Below are positions 5,262-12,887 of a DNA stretch of 16,589 nt, piece by piece (the stretch's first letter is position 1; the number at the start of each line of letters is the position of its first letter). This DNA is from CAZXWK01 sp964644675. GTDB taxonomy: Bacteria; Actinomycetota; Coriobacteriia; Anaerosomatales; JAAXUF01. The notes beneath the pieces were generated by a model that did no database searches, was not told the DNA's origin, and saw nothing but the letters and a program-made list of their open reading frames with translations. The position numbers and the translations under genes were made by a program. The stretch is taken from positions 1 to 16,589 of the forward strand of contig CAZXWK010000041.1 of NCBI GenBank assembly GCA_964644675.1, written 5' to 3'.

Positions 5262-6806
5262 ATGAATATCGATCGGACAACCACCGTCCACGAGCTGCTA
5301 CAGGCATACCCCTACCTCATGGACTGGCTCGTCGGCTACGACAGCCACTTCGACGCACTCAAGAACCCGGTGCTCTACAACACCATGGCGAAGCGCGCGA
5401 AGCTCGAGACCGCTGCCGACCTCGCGCACGTCCCGGTAGAGCAGTTCCTCGACGACATCCGTACGCAGATCGCACAGCATGAGATCGCCGCCGAGGAGCT
5501 CGCCGGCGCCACCGCCGCGACTCCATCCGATCCCGAGGAGGCGGCCCGTCGCCAGGCGGCGCTCAAGGCCATCATCCTCAAGCTCCACGACGGTGCTCCC
5601 GTCGAGCAGGTCAAGGCCGAGTTCGATGCGCTGGCAACCGGGGTGGACTCGGCCGAGATCGCGCGCATGGAGCAGGCGCTCATCGCCGAGGGGATGCCCA
5701 TCGAGGACGTGCAGCGCCTCTGCGACGTGCACGTCACCGTGTTCAAGGAGTCGCTCGACACGCATCGGGAACGCGAGGTCGACTCCGGCCATCCGCTCGA
5801 CGCGTACCGTCGCGAGAACGAGGTCGTCTCGGCGCTGACCGCCAAGGCCCGAACGCTCCTGGACCGGCTCGAGAGCGCCGACGCTGCGGACGTCGCCACC
5901 GCGCTCGCCGAGCTGGACGCGGAGCTGGGAGAGCTCTCGCTCGTCCGCACCCACTACGTGCGCAAGGAGAACCAGCTCTTCCCGGTGCTCGAGAAGCACG
6001 AAGTCACCGGTCCGACCAAGGTGATGTGGGGACTCGACGACGACATCGTCGCGCGAATCGCCTCGGCACGCGCGCTCGTCGCTGCGGGCGACCGGGCCTC
6101 GCTGCTCGCGACGCTTCCGGAGACGCTCACGATGGTCGACGACATGGTCTACAAGGAGGAGAAGATCCTCTTCCCGACCGCCCTCGACCTGCTCTCGGCC
6201 GAGGAGTGGGCGTCGATGGCAGAGGGCGACGCCGAGATCGGGTACGCGTGGATGGAGCCGGGAGCGGCTGCGCCGGGAGGGTCGCCGGCTCAGCGCGCGG
6301 ACGCGCCAACCGCGCCGGCCGCCGCCGACTCCGGCGAGCTCCTGCTCCCGCTCCCGACCGGAGCGCTCACGCTCGCGCAGCTCGACCTGCTGTTCCGCGC
6401 GCTGCCGTTCGACGTCACGTACGTCGACGAGAACGACCGCGTGCGGTTCTACTCGGAAGGCGAGCGGGTCTTCCCGCGTTCGCCCGGAGCCATCGGCCGA
6501 GAAGTCCGCAACTGCCACCCGCCCAAGAGCCTGGCGAAGGTCGAGGAGATCCTCGCCGAGTTCAAGGCGGGCACCAAGGACGTCGCCGAGTTCTGGATCG
6601 AGATGCCCGCGTCGTTTGAGCGGCGCGAAGCGTCCGCTCGAAACGACGAGCCGGAGGCGGCAGAGGCCGTCTCCAGCCGCTTCATCCACATCCGCTACTT
6701 CGCGCTGCGCGATGCCGACGGCGCCTACAAGGGCTGCCTCGAGGTCGTGCAGGACGCGACGCACGTGCGTGCGCTGCAGGGGCAGCGGCGGATCGTGGAC
6801 TGGTAG
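5262..6806 (+). CDS. DUF1858-DUF438-hemerythrin-PAS sensor-like protein
   Basis: A 514-residue soluble multidomain protein. Residues 4-66 are DUF1858-like (TTVHELLQAYPYLMDWLVGY). About 95-165 is DUF438 (LHDGAPVEQVKAEF, EGMPIEDVQRLCDVHVTVFKESL). About 175-330 is a hemerythrin-like helical bundle (GHPLDAYRREN with H177; HYVRKENQLFPVLEKH with H231, E236 and H246; YKEEKILFP with E299 and E300). About 362-514 is a PAS domain (FDVTYVDENDRVRFYS, NCHPPKSLAKVEEILAEF with C418-H419, EFWIEM, RFIHIRYFALRDADG, GCLEVVQDAT). No output domain (kinase, cyclase, DNA-binding) is present. The family occurs in anaerobes and is thought to sense or handle O2, NO or redox ligands; that role here is inference, supported by the FNR-like site. 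AGGAGG lies just upstream of the ATG. Several expected His ligands are replaced (see findings). Confidence 0.88.
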   Translation: MNIDRTTTVHELLQAYPYLMDWLVGYDSHFDALKNPVLYNTMAKRAKLETAADLAHVPVEQFLDDIRTQIAQHEIAAEELAGATAATPSDPEEAARRQAALKAIILKLHDGAPVEQVKAEFDALATGVDSAEIARMEQALIAEGMPIEDVQRLCDVHVTVFKESLDTHREREVDSGHPLDAYRRENEVVSALTAKARTLLDRLESADAADVATALAELDAELGELSLVRTHYVRKENQLFPVLEKHEVTGPTKVMWGLDDDIVARIASARALVAAGDRASLLATLPETLTMVDDMVYKEEKILFPTALDLLSAEEWASMAEGDAEIGYAWMEPGAAAPGGSPAQRADAPTAPAAADSGELLLPLPTGALTLAQLDLLFRALPFDVTYVDENDRVRFYSEGERVFPRSPGAIGREVRNCHPPKSLAKVEEILAEFKAGTKDVAEFWIEMPASFERREASARNDEPEAAEAVSSRFIHIRYFALRDADGAYKGCLEVVQDATHVRALQGQRRIVDW

Positions 6807-6824
6807 GGACCGACCGCGCGCCGC

Positions 6825-6842
6825 GAGCGCGATCGAGCGCTC
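6825..6842. terminator. Weak hairpin between convergent genes
   Basis: GAGCGC-GATCGA-GCGCTC forms a 6-bp stem in the 34-base gap between the DUF438 gene and the convergent DUF2461 gene, reaching into the latter's stop codon. There is no T-run on either side, so it is at best a weak or Rho-assisted terminator. Confidence 0.25.
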
Positions 6843-7524
6843 AGCCCCCCACGTGGTCGACGAGCCAGTCGACCAGCGGCTTCGTCTCGACGAAGTGCGC
6901 CATGCACCAGCCTACGAACGCCTCGCTGCGGATCTCGGGCGGTGGCGGCGCGACCACGCGGATCGCGTGCAGCCGCGTGTAGCGCAGCAGGTCCGCCCTC
7001 GGCGAGTCCGCCGAGAACCCACTCGGCACGCGCTTGAGCGTCTGGTCGCCCAGCTCGTAGCCTGCCGCGACCAGCTCGTCGAGGATGCGGGCGACCTGAG
7101 GGCCGGACGCGGCGCTGTCGACCGCCGAACGGAAGCGCGCCACCTGCTCGGGCGTCAGGCTGTGCGCCCCGCAGCCGACCCAGACCTCCTCGGCGGTGAG
7201 TCGCAGGAAGTACCCGGGCGAGTTCTTGCGGCCCTCGCCGATCCAAAACCACAGGTCCGAGTGGGTCTTGTACGGCGACTTGTCGCGGCTGAACCGCGTG
7301 TCCCGGTTGATGCGGAAGATCGAGCGGTTAACGGCGGGATCCGCCTGCACGCGCGGATCCACGTCGGCGAACGAGGCGCCGATGGCGCTCACCAGCTCGC
7401 GCTCCGGGTCCAGCAGGTCGCGCTCGTAGCGCTCGCGGTTCTCGGCGAACCACGCGCGATCGTTGTTGCGGGCCAGATCGCCGATGAACCCGATGCCGGA
7501 TTCCGAGAACCCCGTGAACCCCAT
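6841..7524 (-). CDS. DUF2461 family protein
   Basis: A 227-residue cytoplasmic protein of the DUF2461 (TIGR02453) family, whose biochemical role is not established. Diagnostic segments are present in order: FIGDLARNNDRAWFAENRERYERDLLDP (about 13-40), SIFRINRDTRFSRDKSPYKTH (about 68-88), GYFLRLTAEEVWVGCGAHSLTPEQVARFR (about 103-131), and a C-terminal helical region ending WLVDHVGG. The length is normal for the family. The ATG (7522-7524) has GGGAGG about seven bases upstream. It is divergent from the MFS gene and convergent with the DUF438 gene, so it probably forms a single-gene transcript. No link to its neighbours is evident. Confidence 0.9.
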   Translation of the reverse strand: MGFTGFSESGIGFIGDLARNNDRAWFAENRERYERDLLDPERELVSAIGASFADVDPRVQADPAVNRSIFRINRDTRFSRDKSPYKTHSDLWFWIGEGRKNSPGYFLRLTAEEVWVGCGAHSLTPEQVARFRSAVDSAASGPQVARILDELVAAGYELGDQTLKRVPSGFSADSPRADLLRYTRLHAIRVVAPPPPEIRSEAFVGWCMAHFVETKPLVDWLVDHVGG

Positions 7525-7558
7525 CTCGCGCCTCCCTGCGTCCGTCGCTTCGTGGTGC

Positions 7559-7564
7559 TACGAT
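7559..7564 (+). promoter_or_regulatory. Candidate -10 element for the MFS gene
   Basis: TACGAT fits the TAnnnT pattern, and transcription would start near 7571. This overlaps an in-frame ATG at 7563 that has no ribosome binding site, and is one reason to prefer the TTG start at 7632. No clear -35 is seen. Confidence 0.3.
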
Positions 7565-7587
7565 GCCGCGCGTTGGGTATCTTCCCG

Positions 7588-7599
7588 CGAACGCGTTCG
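7588..7599. promoter_or_regulatory. 12-bp palindrome in divergent MFS/DUF2461 gap
   Basis: CGAACGCGTTCG is a perfect palindrome between the predicted transcription start and the chosen TTG start of the exporter gene. Exporters of this type are often held off by a repressor binding such a site; no regulator gene is adjacent, so this is only a candidate operator. Confidence 0.35.
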
Positions 7600-7631
7600 G
7601 ACATAGCGAGCGCCACGACCACGAGGTGACC

Positions 7632-8894
7632 TTGAAAGACCGCCGGCTGCTCATCGTGTTCGGCATCGTGCTCGTCGACATGCTGAGCTTCTCGCTCGTG
7701 CTCCCACTGCTCCCCTACTACGCCGAGCAGTTCGGCGCGACGCCGATCATCACCGGGCTGATCTTCTCGGCGTACCCGCTCATGCAGGTCATCGCGGCGC
7801 CGTTCCTGGGACGGCTGTCCGACATTTGGGGTCGCAAGCCGGTCCTGCTGCTGAGCGTCGCGGGCACCATGGGCGCGCTGCTCATGCTGGGCTTCGCGCG
7901 CTCGCTGTGGATGCTGTTCGCGAGCCGCATGCTCGACGGCGTGACCGGCGGCAACATCTCGGTCGCGCAGGCGTACATGACCGACGTCACCTCCGAGGCC
8001 GACCGCGGCAAGGCGTTCGGGCTCGTGGGCGCTGCGTTCGGCATCGGCTTCATCCTCGGTCCCGTCACCGGTGGCCTGCTGTCAGGCGTGAACCAGCAGT
8101 TGCCGGCGTTCGTGGCGGCCGGCCTCGCGGGCATCAACCTGCTGCTCATCGCATTCGTGCTGCCCGAGTCGCTGTCGGCCGAGCGCCGCGCGCAGGTCAA
8201 GGCGGAGCCGGCGAAGGGATTCGCGCTGCGCGAGCTGGGCACCGCCGTGCGGCTACCGCGCGTGGGACCGCTGCTCGCCATCCGCATCGTCACAGGCTTC
8301 ACGTTCGCGGTGTTCGAGGGCGGTTTCGCGTTGTGGGCCGCCGAGTCGATCGGGTTGACCGCGCAGCAGAACGGGCTCGTGCTCGGCTACGTCGGGATCC
8401 TGCAGGTCGCCATCCAGATGGGGCTCATCGGCCCCCTGACGCGCCGCTTCTCCGACGCGAGGCTCATCGTGGGCGGCACCAGCCTCGCCGCGTTCGCCCT
8501 GGTCGTGTGGGGCTTCGTGCCCAACGTGTGGGTGCTCGTCGCGATCATGCCGCTGCTCTCGGTCGGACTCGCGGTCACCAACACGATCCTGGGCAGCGCG
8601 CTGACCAAGGCGGTCTACCCCGACGAGGTCGGCGGGGTCATCGGCCTGTCCACCGCGATCGGCTCGCTGACCCGCGTCCCTGCCCCGTTCGTCGCGGGCG
8701 CGCTGCTTCAGACAGCGGGCGGTTGGGCGCCGGGCCTGCTCGCTGGGCTCATGACCGCCGCGATCGTGCCCTTCGGCTACCAGCGCCTCATCCGCCGCCC
8801 GGACGCGCCACTGCCCCCGCGCGAGCATCCGCCGATCGCCGATGACGCCGGGGCGCCGCCCGCCCAGACCGACCCGGAGCCCGCAGCCGGCTAG
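7632..8894 (+). CDS. MFS transporter, tetracycline/multidrug exporter type
   Basis: A 420-residue inner-membrane proton-coupled exporter of the major facilitator superfamily (DHA1-like, 12 passes). Motif A is GRLSDIWGRKPVLL between helices 2 and 3, and the family C motif appears as GIGFILGPVTGGLLS in helix 5. Helix 1 begins LIVFGIVLVDMLSFSLVLPLLPYY, a form common in TetA-like proteins. A central charged loop (ESLSAERRAQVKAEPAKGFALRELG) separates the two halves, and the tail is Pro/Ala-rich (about 20 residues). I choose TTG 7632, which has GAGG at 7623-7626 five bases upstream and starts KDRRLL just before helix 1. In-frame GTG 7626 and ATG 7563 are alternatives without ribosome binding sites. 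The substrate is unknown; tetracycline resistance should not be assumed. Confidence 0.88.
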   Translation: MKDRRLLIVFGIVLVDMLSFSLVLPLLPYYAEQFGATPIITGLIFSAYPLMQVIAAPFLGRLSDIWGRKPVLLLSVAGTMGALLMLGFARSLWMLFASRMLDGVTGGNISVAQAYMTDVTSEADRGKAFGLVGAAFGIGFILGPVTGGLLSGVNQQLPAFVAAGLAGINLLLIAFVLPESLSAERRAQVKAEPAKGFALRELGTAVRLPRVGPLLAIRIVTGFTFAVFEGGFALWAAESIGLTAQQNGLVLGYVGILQVAIQMGLIGPLTRRFSDARLIVGGTSLAAFALVVWGFVPNVWVLVAIMPLLSVGLAVTNTILGSALTKAVYPDEVGGVIGLSTAIGSLTRVPAPFVAGALLQTAGGWAPGLLAGLMTAAIVPFGYQRLIRRPDAPLPPREHPPIADDAGAPPAQTDPEPAAG

Positions 8895-8897
8895 ACG

Positions 8898-8935
8898 CCC
8901 GCGATCGCGGGGATCCTCTCGCCGCGAGCCCGCGG
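8898..8935 (+). terminator. Two consecutive GC hairpins after the MFS gene
   Basis: CCCGCGATCGCGGG (8898-8911) is a perfect palindrome starting four bases after the MFS stop, followed by CCGCG-AGCC-CGCGG (8922-8935). No T-run follows, only GTTCCCC. Hairpins without T-runs are common at actinobacterial gene ends, but termination here is unproven. Confidence 0.35.
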
Positions 8936-8942
8936 GTTCCCC

Positions 8943-8948
8943 TACACT
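8943..8948 (+). promoter_or_regulatory. Candidate -10 for the 1305-aa protein operon
   Basis: TACACT (TAnnnT) lies 21 bases before the GTG start, giving a transcription start near 8955, directly in front of the GGGAGG ribosome binding site (8956-8961). No -35 was recognised. A very short leader is therefore predicted. Confidence 0.35.
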
Positions 8949-8969
8949 CCCGCTAGGGAGGCGCGGGGA

Positions 8970-11900
8970 GTGGGGGACGTCGTGCGGAAGCGACTGAGGG
9001 TGGTGCTGGCGAGTGCGCTCGCGTGCGCGCTGCTGCTGCCCGCCGTCGCGCTCGCCGCGGCCGGGTTGCTCGACTCGGTCACCTACTCGCTGCCCGCCGG
9101 GTGGACCGAGCGCAAGGCGGTGGCGAAGGGTACCCCGTACGGCTATCTCGCACTTGAGACCACTTCCGAGGACGTCAGCGGCGGCCACGGCAACGCGACC
9201 GTCATGGTCACCTATCAGGACCATGTGCAGTACGAGAGCTTCGATGCGTTCCGCGCGGGAACCAACCCCGACTACTTCGCGGCATCGGGCGGAGCGTCGG
9301 ACTCCGGCGGACAGGGGGCGTCGGCACCTCCGATCTCCGAGAGCGGGGTGCAGGCCACCAGCGAGGAGACGACGTTCAAGGGCAAGCCCGCTTGGACCAC
9401 CACCGTCGACAAGACGACGCAGACGCCCGCTATGGGCGCCGCCGCCGCGAGCGAGTCGCGGCTCAAGGACACGACGTACTACTTCAACGTAGGGTCGACC
9501 TCAGTCGTCGTGCTCGCCGAGATCGACGCCAGCGGCGCCTACGTCGCGCAGTTCGCGGACCTGGAGGCCCAGACGCAGTCGGTGGTCGACTCGCTCAAGT
9601 TCGGCTCGCCGACGCCCGCACCAACCTCTGCCGGAGGCAACTGGCGCACCGTCGTCGGCGGGCTCGCTGCGATCGCCGCGGCGGCCGTCGCCATGGCGGG
9701 CGCGTTCCTCTCGACACCCGAAGGTCGCAGGCGCGCCAAGGAGGACCCGACGATGGTGGTCGGCTACCTCCTGCAGCTCTCGGCCCGCCCTCTCGCCGTG
9801 GCGCCGGACCGGCAGACGCCGTTCGAGGCGAGCGTGTGGAAGGTGCGCGCCAACGGCGCCTACGAGCCGGCGCACGATGCCGCGGTCGCGCTCGAGCTCC
9901 CGCCGGGGGTCGCCGCAGAGCCGCGCACCGGCACCGGCAGCCTGCGCGCCGGCGTCTGGCAGACCGGCCCCGTCGCCCGCACGGCGGTGCTGCGCGTCAA
10001 TGCGTCGGCCGCCGACGGCGCGACGTCCCAGCCGGTCGCGGTGACCGGCACCGGCGGCGCCGAGCTCGAGGTCACCTTCGAGCCCGCCGAGAAGACCTCG
10101 GTGCTCGGGGACGGCAAGGACTCCGTGACGCTGGTCGCGCGCGTGCGGACCGGCGACGGCGCGGCAGCGGGGCCGGGCGCGGGGCCGAGCGCTGCCGACG
10201 CGCGGGCGAGCATCGCGATCCGCCCGCTCGACGACTGGCTGTTCGGGAGCGAGCTCGTGGACTGGGGCGCCGACGCCCGCGCGACGCGGCTCATGGCGCG
10301 CCAGGCCGATCCCGCCCGCGGCGCCACGCCCCCCGATGCGGTCGAGGTCGAGGTCACCGCGACCGCCGGCGACGAGCGCCTGCGTCGCACCGTCCGCGTC
10401 GGCATCGCACGCCAGCCGGTGCTCGACGCCGACCCCGACCAGGTGACGCTCGAGGCCGAGTCCGGCGAGACCGCTCGGGTCGCACTCACCGTGAAGGACC
10501 CGGGGACCGCGCGCTGGAGCTACCGGCCGCAGTGGGCCGACGACACGCGCCAGCTCGCGGACACGGACTTCTCGGAGGAGAGCGCGAGCACGGGGACGCT
10601 CACGCTCGCCGAGAACGGCTCGGCGGGCCAGGGCGGCGCCTCGCCCAAGGTCTGGACCAAGCTCACCATTGTCGCCTCGGCCGACGGCTACGCGGACGTC
10701 GAGCGCGTCATCGACGTCGGCGTGTTGCGCGAGGGCCTCTTCGCCGAAACGGTCAGCCTCGACCCCGACGGCACCTACCACGTGCGCGCCGACGGCAAGA
10801 AGAACCCGCAGACGATCGTGTTCCGGCTCTACGTGCGCGACGCGGCGACCGGACGGATCGTCGCCACGCCGGCCTACGTCAACGCGCTCAAGTTCGAGAT
10901 GCTCGACGAGCCGGGGACCACCGCCCGCGCGAGCGCCGAGTTCTCGCAGCTCGCGATCGCCTTCAAGCCCGAGGCGTCGGCCGCCGAGCGCGAGCCGGGA
11001 GGCGCGTACTCGTTCGCCTTCACGCGGGAAGTCCCCGGCAAGGGCGAGGTAAGGCCGGTGCGCTACCTTGTGACCGCGCCGGGCCTCGACTCCGAGAAGT
11101 ACTGGTGCGAGATCAAGCTCGGCCTCGAGACAACGCAGATGGAACCGGACTCGCCCGCGTGGCAGGCCGAGTACCAGCGTGCGGACGACATACTGAAGCG
11201 GTTCATGCCACCCGCCTACTACCCGCAGTGGAAGCGCACGCTCGACACGCGCTCGCAGTTCCTCGGCGTCGAGGGCATGGCCGAGCTGCGCAAGCGCATC
11301 TGGTTCAACGCGGCCGAGCTCGTGCTCGCCGAGGGCGCTGAGGGCTACACGGCGGAGGCGAACTGGGCCGACCGCATCACCAAGTCGCTCGAGATCGCCG
11401 AGCTCGCGGGCGACGTCGCGTTCCAGTATCTGTGCTCGATCTACCTCGGGCCGCCGGCGGGCCAGGCCGCGCAGATCGTGAAGCCGTTCGTGCTCTCGGC
11501 GATCGGCGAGTACCTCGCGGGCACGACGCCCGACGAGTGGCTCGCCATGCAGACCGCCCAGCTCGGCGGCCTGCTCGAGGGGCGCACGATCGACGTAGCC
11601 GCGTGGGACAAGATGCTGCCCAACCACCGCTGGAAGCTCTGGGCAGCGTTCGTCTGCTACCACTTCCTCAAGACCACCCTCTACGAGGGCAAGTCGATGA
11701 TGGACGGCTTCAAGCGCGCAGCCGAGCAGGCTGGCGGCGTCGTGGTGATGGGTTGGGTCCAGAAGTGGCTCCACGAGCGCGGAGGCACGACGCCGTACGC
11801 GGCTCCCAAGGCCGCACCCACGCAGCCCAAGGCCGCGAAGGTGCAGCCCGTCCGCGACACCAGCGCGCCGGGCACGCTCCCCAAGCCCGGAAAGCCGGTC

Positions 11901-12887
11901 CGACCGCGCGTTCCCACCACGGAGCCGCGGGGACCGCGGCAGCCGGATTCGGACGCTGCCGCGCGCATCCGCCGCGCGACGACCGTCGGTCCCGACGGCA
12001 TCCCGATGGCCGACCGCGCCGCCGTGCTCGCGACGATGCGCGATCCCGTCGCGGTACGGCAGCTCAAGACCGCCAGCCCCGAGGTACAGGCCGCGTTCAA
12101 CAACACGCGCAACCAGATCTACCGCGAGCACGACGCGGCCGTCCTCCGCGAACTGCGTACCCAGCCGGAGATGCGGGGCCGGCGTCTCGCTGTGGTAGAC
12201 GTGCGAACGCCAGGCTCGGACCCGAACTCGGTCAACACCGACCGCGACTTTCGCGTCGTCGAGGTCCGTAGGGACCCCGTCACCGGTCGCACCGAGGCGA
12301 TCGAGGTGGACCGCCGTGCATGGAAGGAGAGCTCCGATCGGGCGTTCGCCCGCTCCACCGGCGGACCTGCCAGGGCCGACGACGCCGCGAAGTGGGCCAA
12401 GGACCACCAGCAGAACGCCACAGACCGCTTCCACGCCGAGGCGTCTCCCGACCTGGCGCGGCAGGGCTACATCCTCGACGAGAACGGCCAGTGGCGCCAG
12501 GGCCAGATCAAGCCGAACATCCAGCTCGTCGAGGAAGGACACGGCACGCTTCGCGACCCCGAGGCCCTCGGCAAGACGTACGAGACCAAGGTCCGAGAGG
12601 CCCCCGCGGGAGGCGAGAAGTACGTGCAGGCCGGCAAGGCGGTCGAGACGCTCACCGCGGTGCGCGCGGGCTACGCGCGGCAGGGCTACGCCGTCGGCGA
12701 CCTGCCTCCGCGGCTCAAGCAGGGCATGGCGATCGTCGGCGAGGGCAAGACCAACTTCGCCGATCCGCACGCGGTCGCCGCGGCCGACGCGGCGCTGAGG
12801 GAAGCCGGCTACCACGACGGGATCGAAGGGTTCATGCGCACGGTGAGCTCGCAGATGGAGTCGCTCAAGTGGGCGAAGAAGTCATGA
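8970..12887 (+). CDS. Large membrane-anchored multidomain protein, toxin-like architecture, unknown function
   Basis: No whole-length family was recognised for this 1305-residue protein. Visible parts: residues 1-30, a signal peptide (RKRLRVV then a hydrophobic core, cut near VALAA); 31-215, a beta-rich domain resembling PsbP/DcrB/DUF1795 proteins (VTYSLPAGWTERKA near the start, AQTQSVVDSLKF at the end); a Pro/Thr/Gly linker; 227-248, one membrane helix followed by EGRRRAKED; about 266-715, several Ig-like or invasin-like beta units (VTLEAESGETARVALTVKDPG); about 727-940, a helical region (NHRWKLWAAFVCYHFLKTTLYEG); 944-996, a Pro/Lys linker; and 997-1305, a separate C-terminal domain with GSDPNSVNTDRDFRVVEV (D1091, D1093). 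Starting GTG has GGGAGG eight bases upstream. The stop overlaps the zinc-ribbon gene by ATGA. Signal, beta scaffold, linker and distinct C-terminus recall polymorphic toxins, but this is inference. Confidence 0.85.
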   Translation: MGDVVRKRLRVVLASALACALLLPAVALAAAGLLDSVTYSLPAGWTERKAVAKGTPYGYLALETTSEDVSGGHGNATVMVTYQDHVQYESFDAFRAGTNPDYFAASGGASDSGGQGASAPPISESGVQATSEETTFKGKPAWTTTVDKTTQTPAMGAAAASESRLKDTTYYFNVGSTSVVVLAEIDASGAYVAQFADLEAQTQSVVDSLKFGSPTPAPTSAGGNWRTVVGGLAAIAAAAVAMAGAFLSTPEGRRRAKEDPTMVVGYLLQLSARPLAVAPDRQTPFEASVWKVRANGAYEPAHDAAVALELPPGVAAEPRTGTGSLRAGVWQTGPVARTAVLRVNASAADGATSQPVAVTGTGGAELEVTFEPAEKTSVLGDGKDSVTLVARVRTGDGAAAGPGAGPSAADARASIAIRPLDDWLFGSELVDWGADARATRLMARQADPARGATPPDAVEVEVTATAGDERLRRTVRVGIARQPVLDADPDQVTLEAESGETARVALTVKDPGTARWSYRPQWADDTRQLADTDFSEESASTGTLTLAENGSAGQGGASPKVWTKLTIVASADGYADVERVIDVGVLREGLFAETVSLDPDGTYHVRADGKKNPQTIVFRLYVRDAATGRIVATPAYVNALKFEMLDEPGTTARASAEFSQLAIAFKPEASAAEREPGGAYSFAFTREVPGKGEVRPVRYLVTAPGLDSEKYWCEIKLGLETTQMEPDSPAWQAEYQRADDILKRFMPPAYYPQWKRTLDTRSQFLGVEGMAELRKRIWFNAAELVLAEGAEGYTAEANWADRITKSLEIAELAGDVAFQYLCSIYLGPPAGQAAQIVKPFVLSAIGEYLAGTTPDEWLAMQTAQLGGLLEGRTIDVAAWDKMLPNHRWKLWAAFVCYHFLKTTLYEGKSMMDGFKRAAEQAGGVVVMGWVQKWLHERGGTTPYAAPKAAPTQPKAAKVQPVRDTSAPGTLPKPGKPVRPRVPTTEPRGPRQPDSDAAARIRRATTVGPDGIPMADRAAVLATMRDPVAVRQLKTASPEVQAAFNNTRNQIYREHDAAVLRELRTQPEMRGRRLAVVDVRTPGSDPNSVNTDRDFRVVEVRRDPVTGRTEAIEVDRRAWKESSDRAFARSTGGPARADDAAKWAKDHQQNATDRFHAEASPDLARQGYILDENGQWRQGQIKPNIQLVEEGHGTLRDPEALGKTYETKVREAPAGGEKYVQAGKAVETLTAVRAGYARQGYAVGDLPPRLKQGMAIVGEGKTNFADPHAVAAADAALREAGYHDGIEGFMRTVSSQMESLKWAKKS

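Noticed and set aside
5298..6764. 488-codon minus-strand open frame opposite the DUF438 gene
   Set aside because: The plus strand encodes clearly recognisable DUF438, hemerythrin and PAS sequence; the antisense frame is a codon-bias shadow.
7563..7631. N-terminal extension of the MFS protein from ATG 7563
   Set aside because: No ribosome binding site, no transporter-like sequence before the KDRRLL at the TTG start, and a promoter-like TACGAT overlaps the ATG. It is not excluded.
9010..9030. Lipoprotein signal (SALAC) in the 1305-residue protein
   Set aside because: The Cys lies in the middle of the hydrophobic core, and position -3 is Ala rather than Leu/Val/Ile; ordinary cleavage near VALAA fits better.
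9501..12815. 1104-codon open frame on the minus strand opposite the large protein
   Set aside because: It mirrors the plus-strand gene in GC-rich DNA, is Arg/Gly/Val/Glu-rich without domain-like sequence, and lacks a ribosome binding site. The plus strand has a signal peptide, membrane helix and coupled downstream gene.
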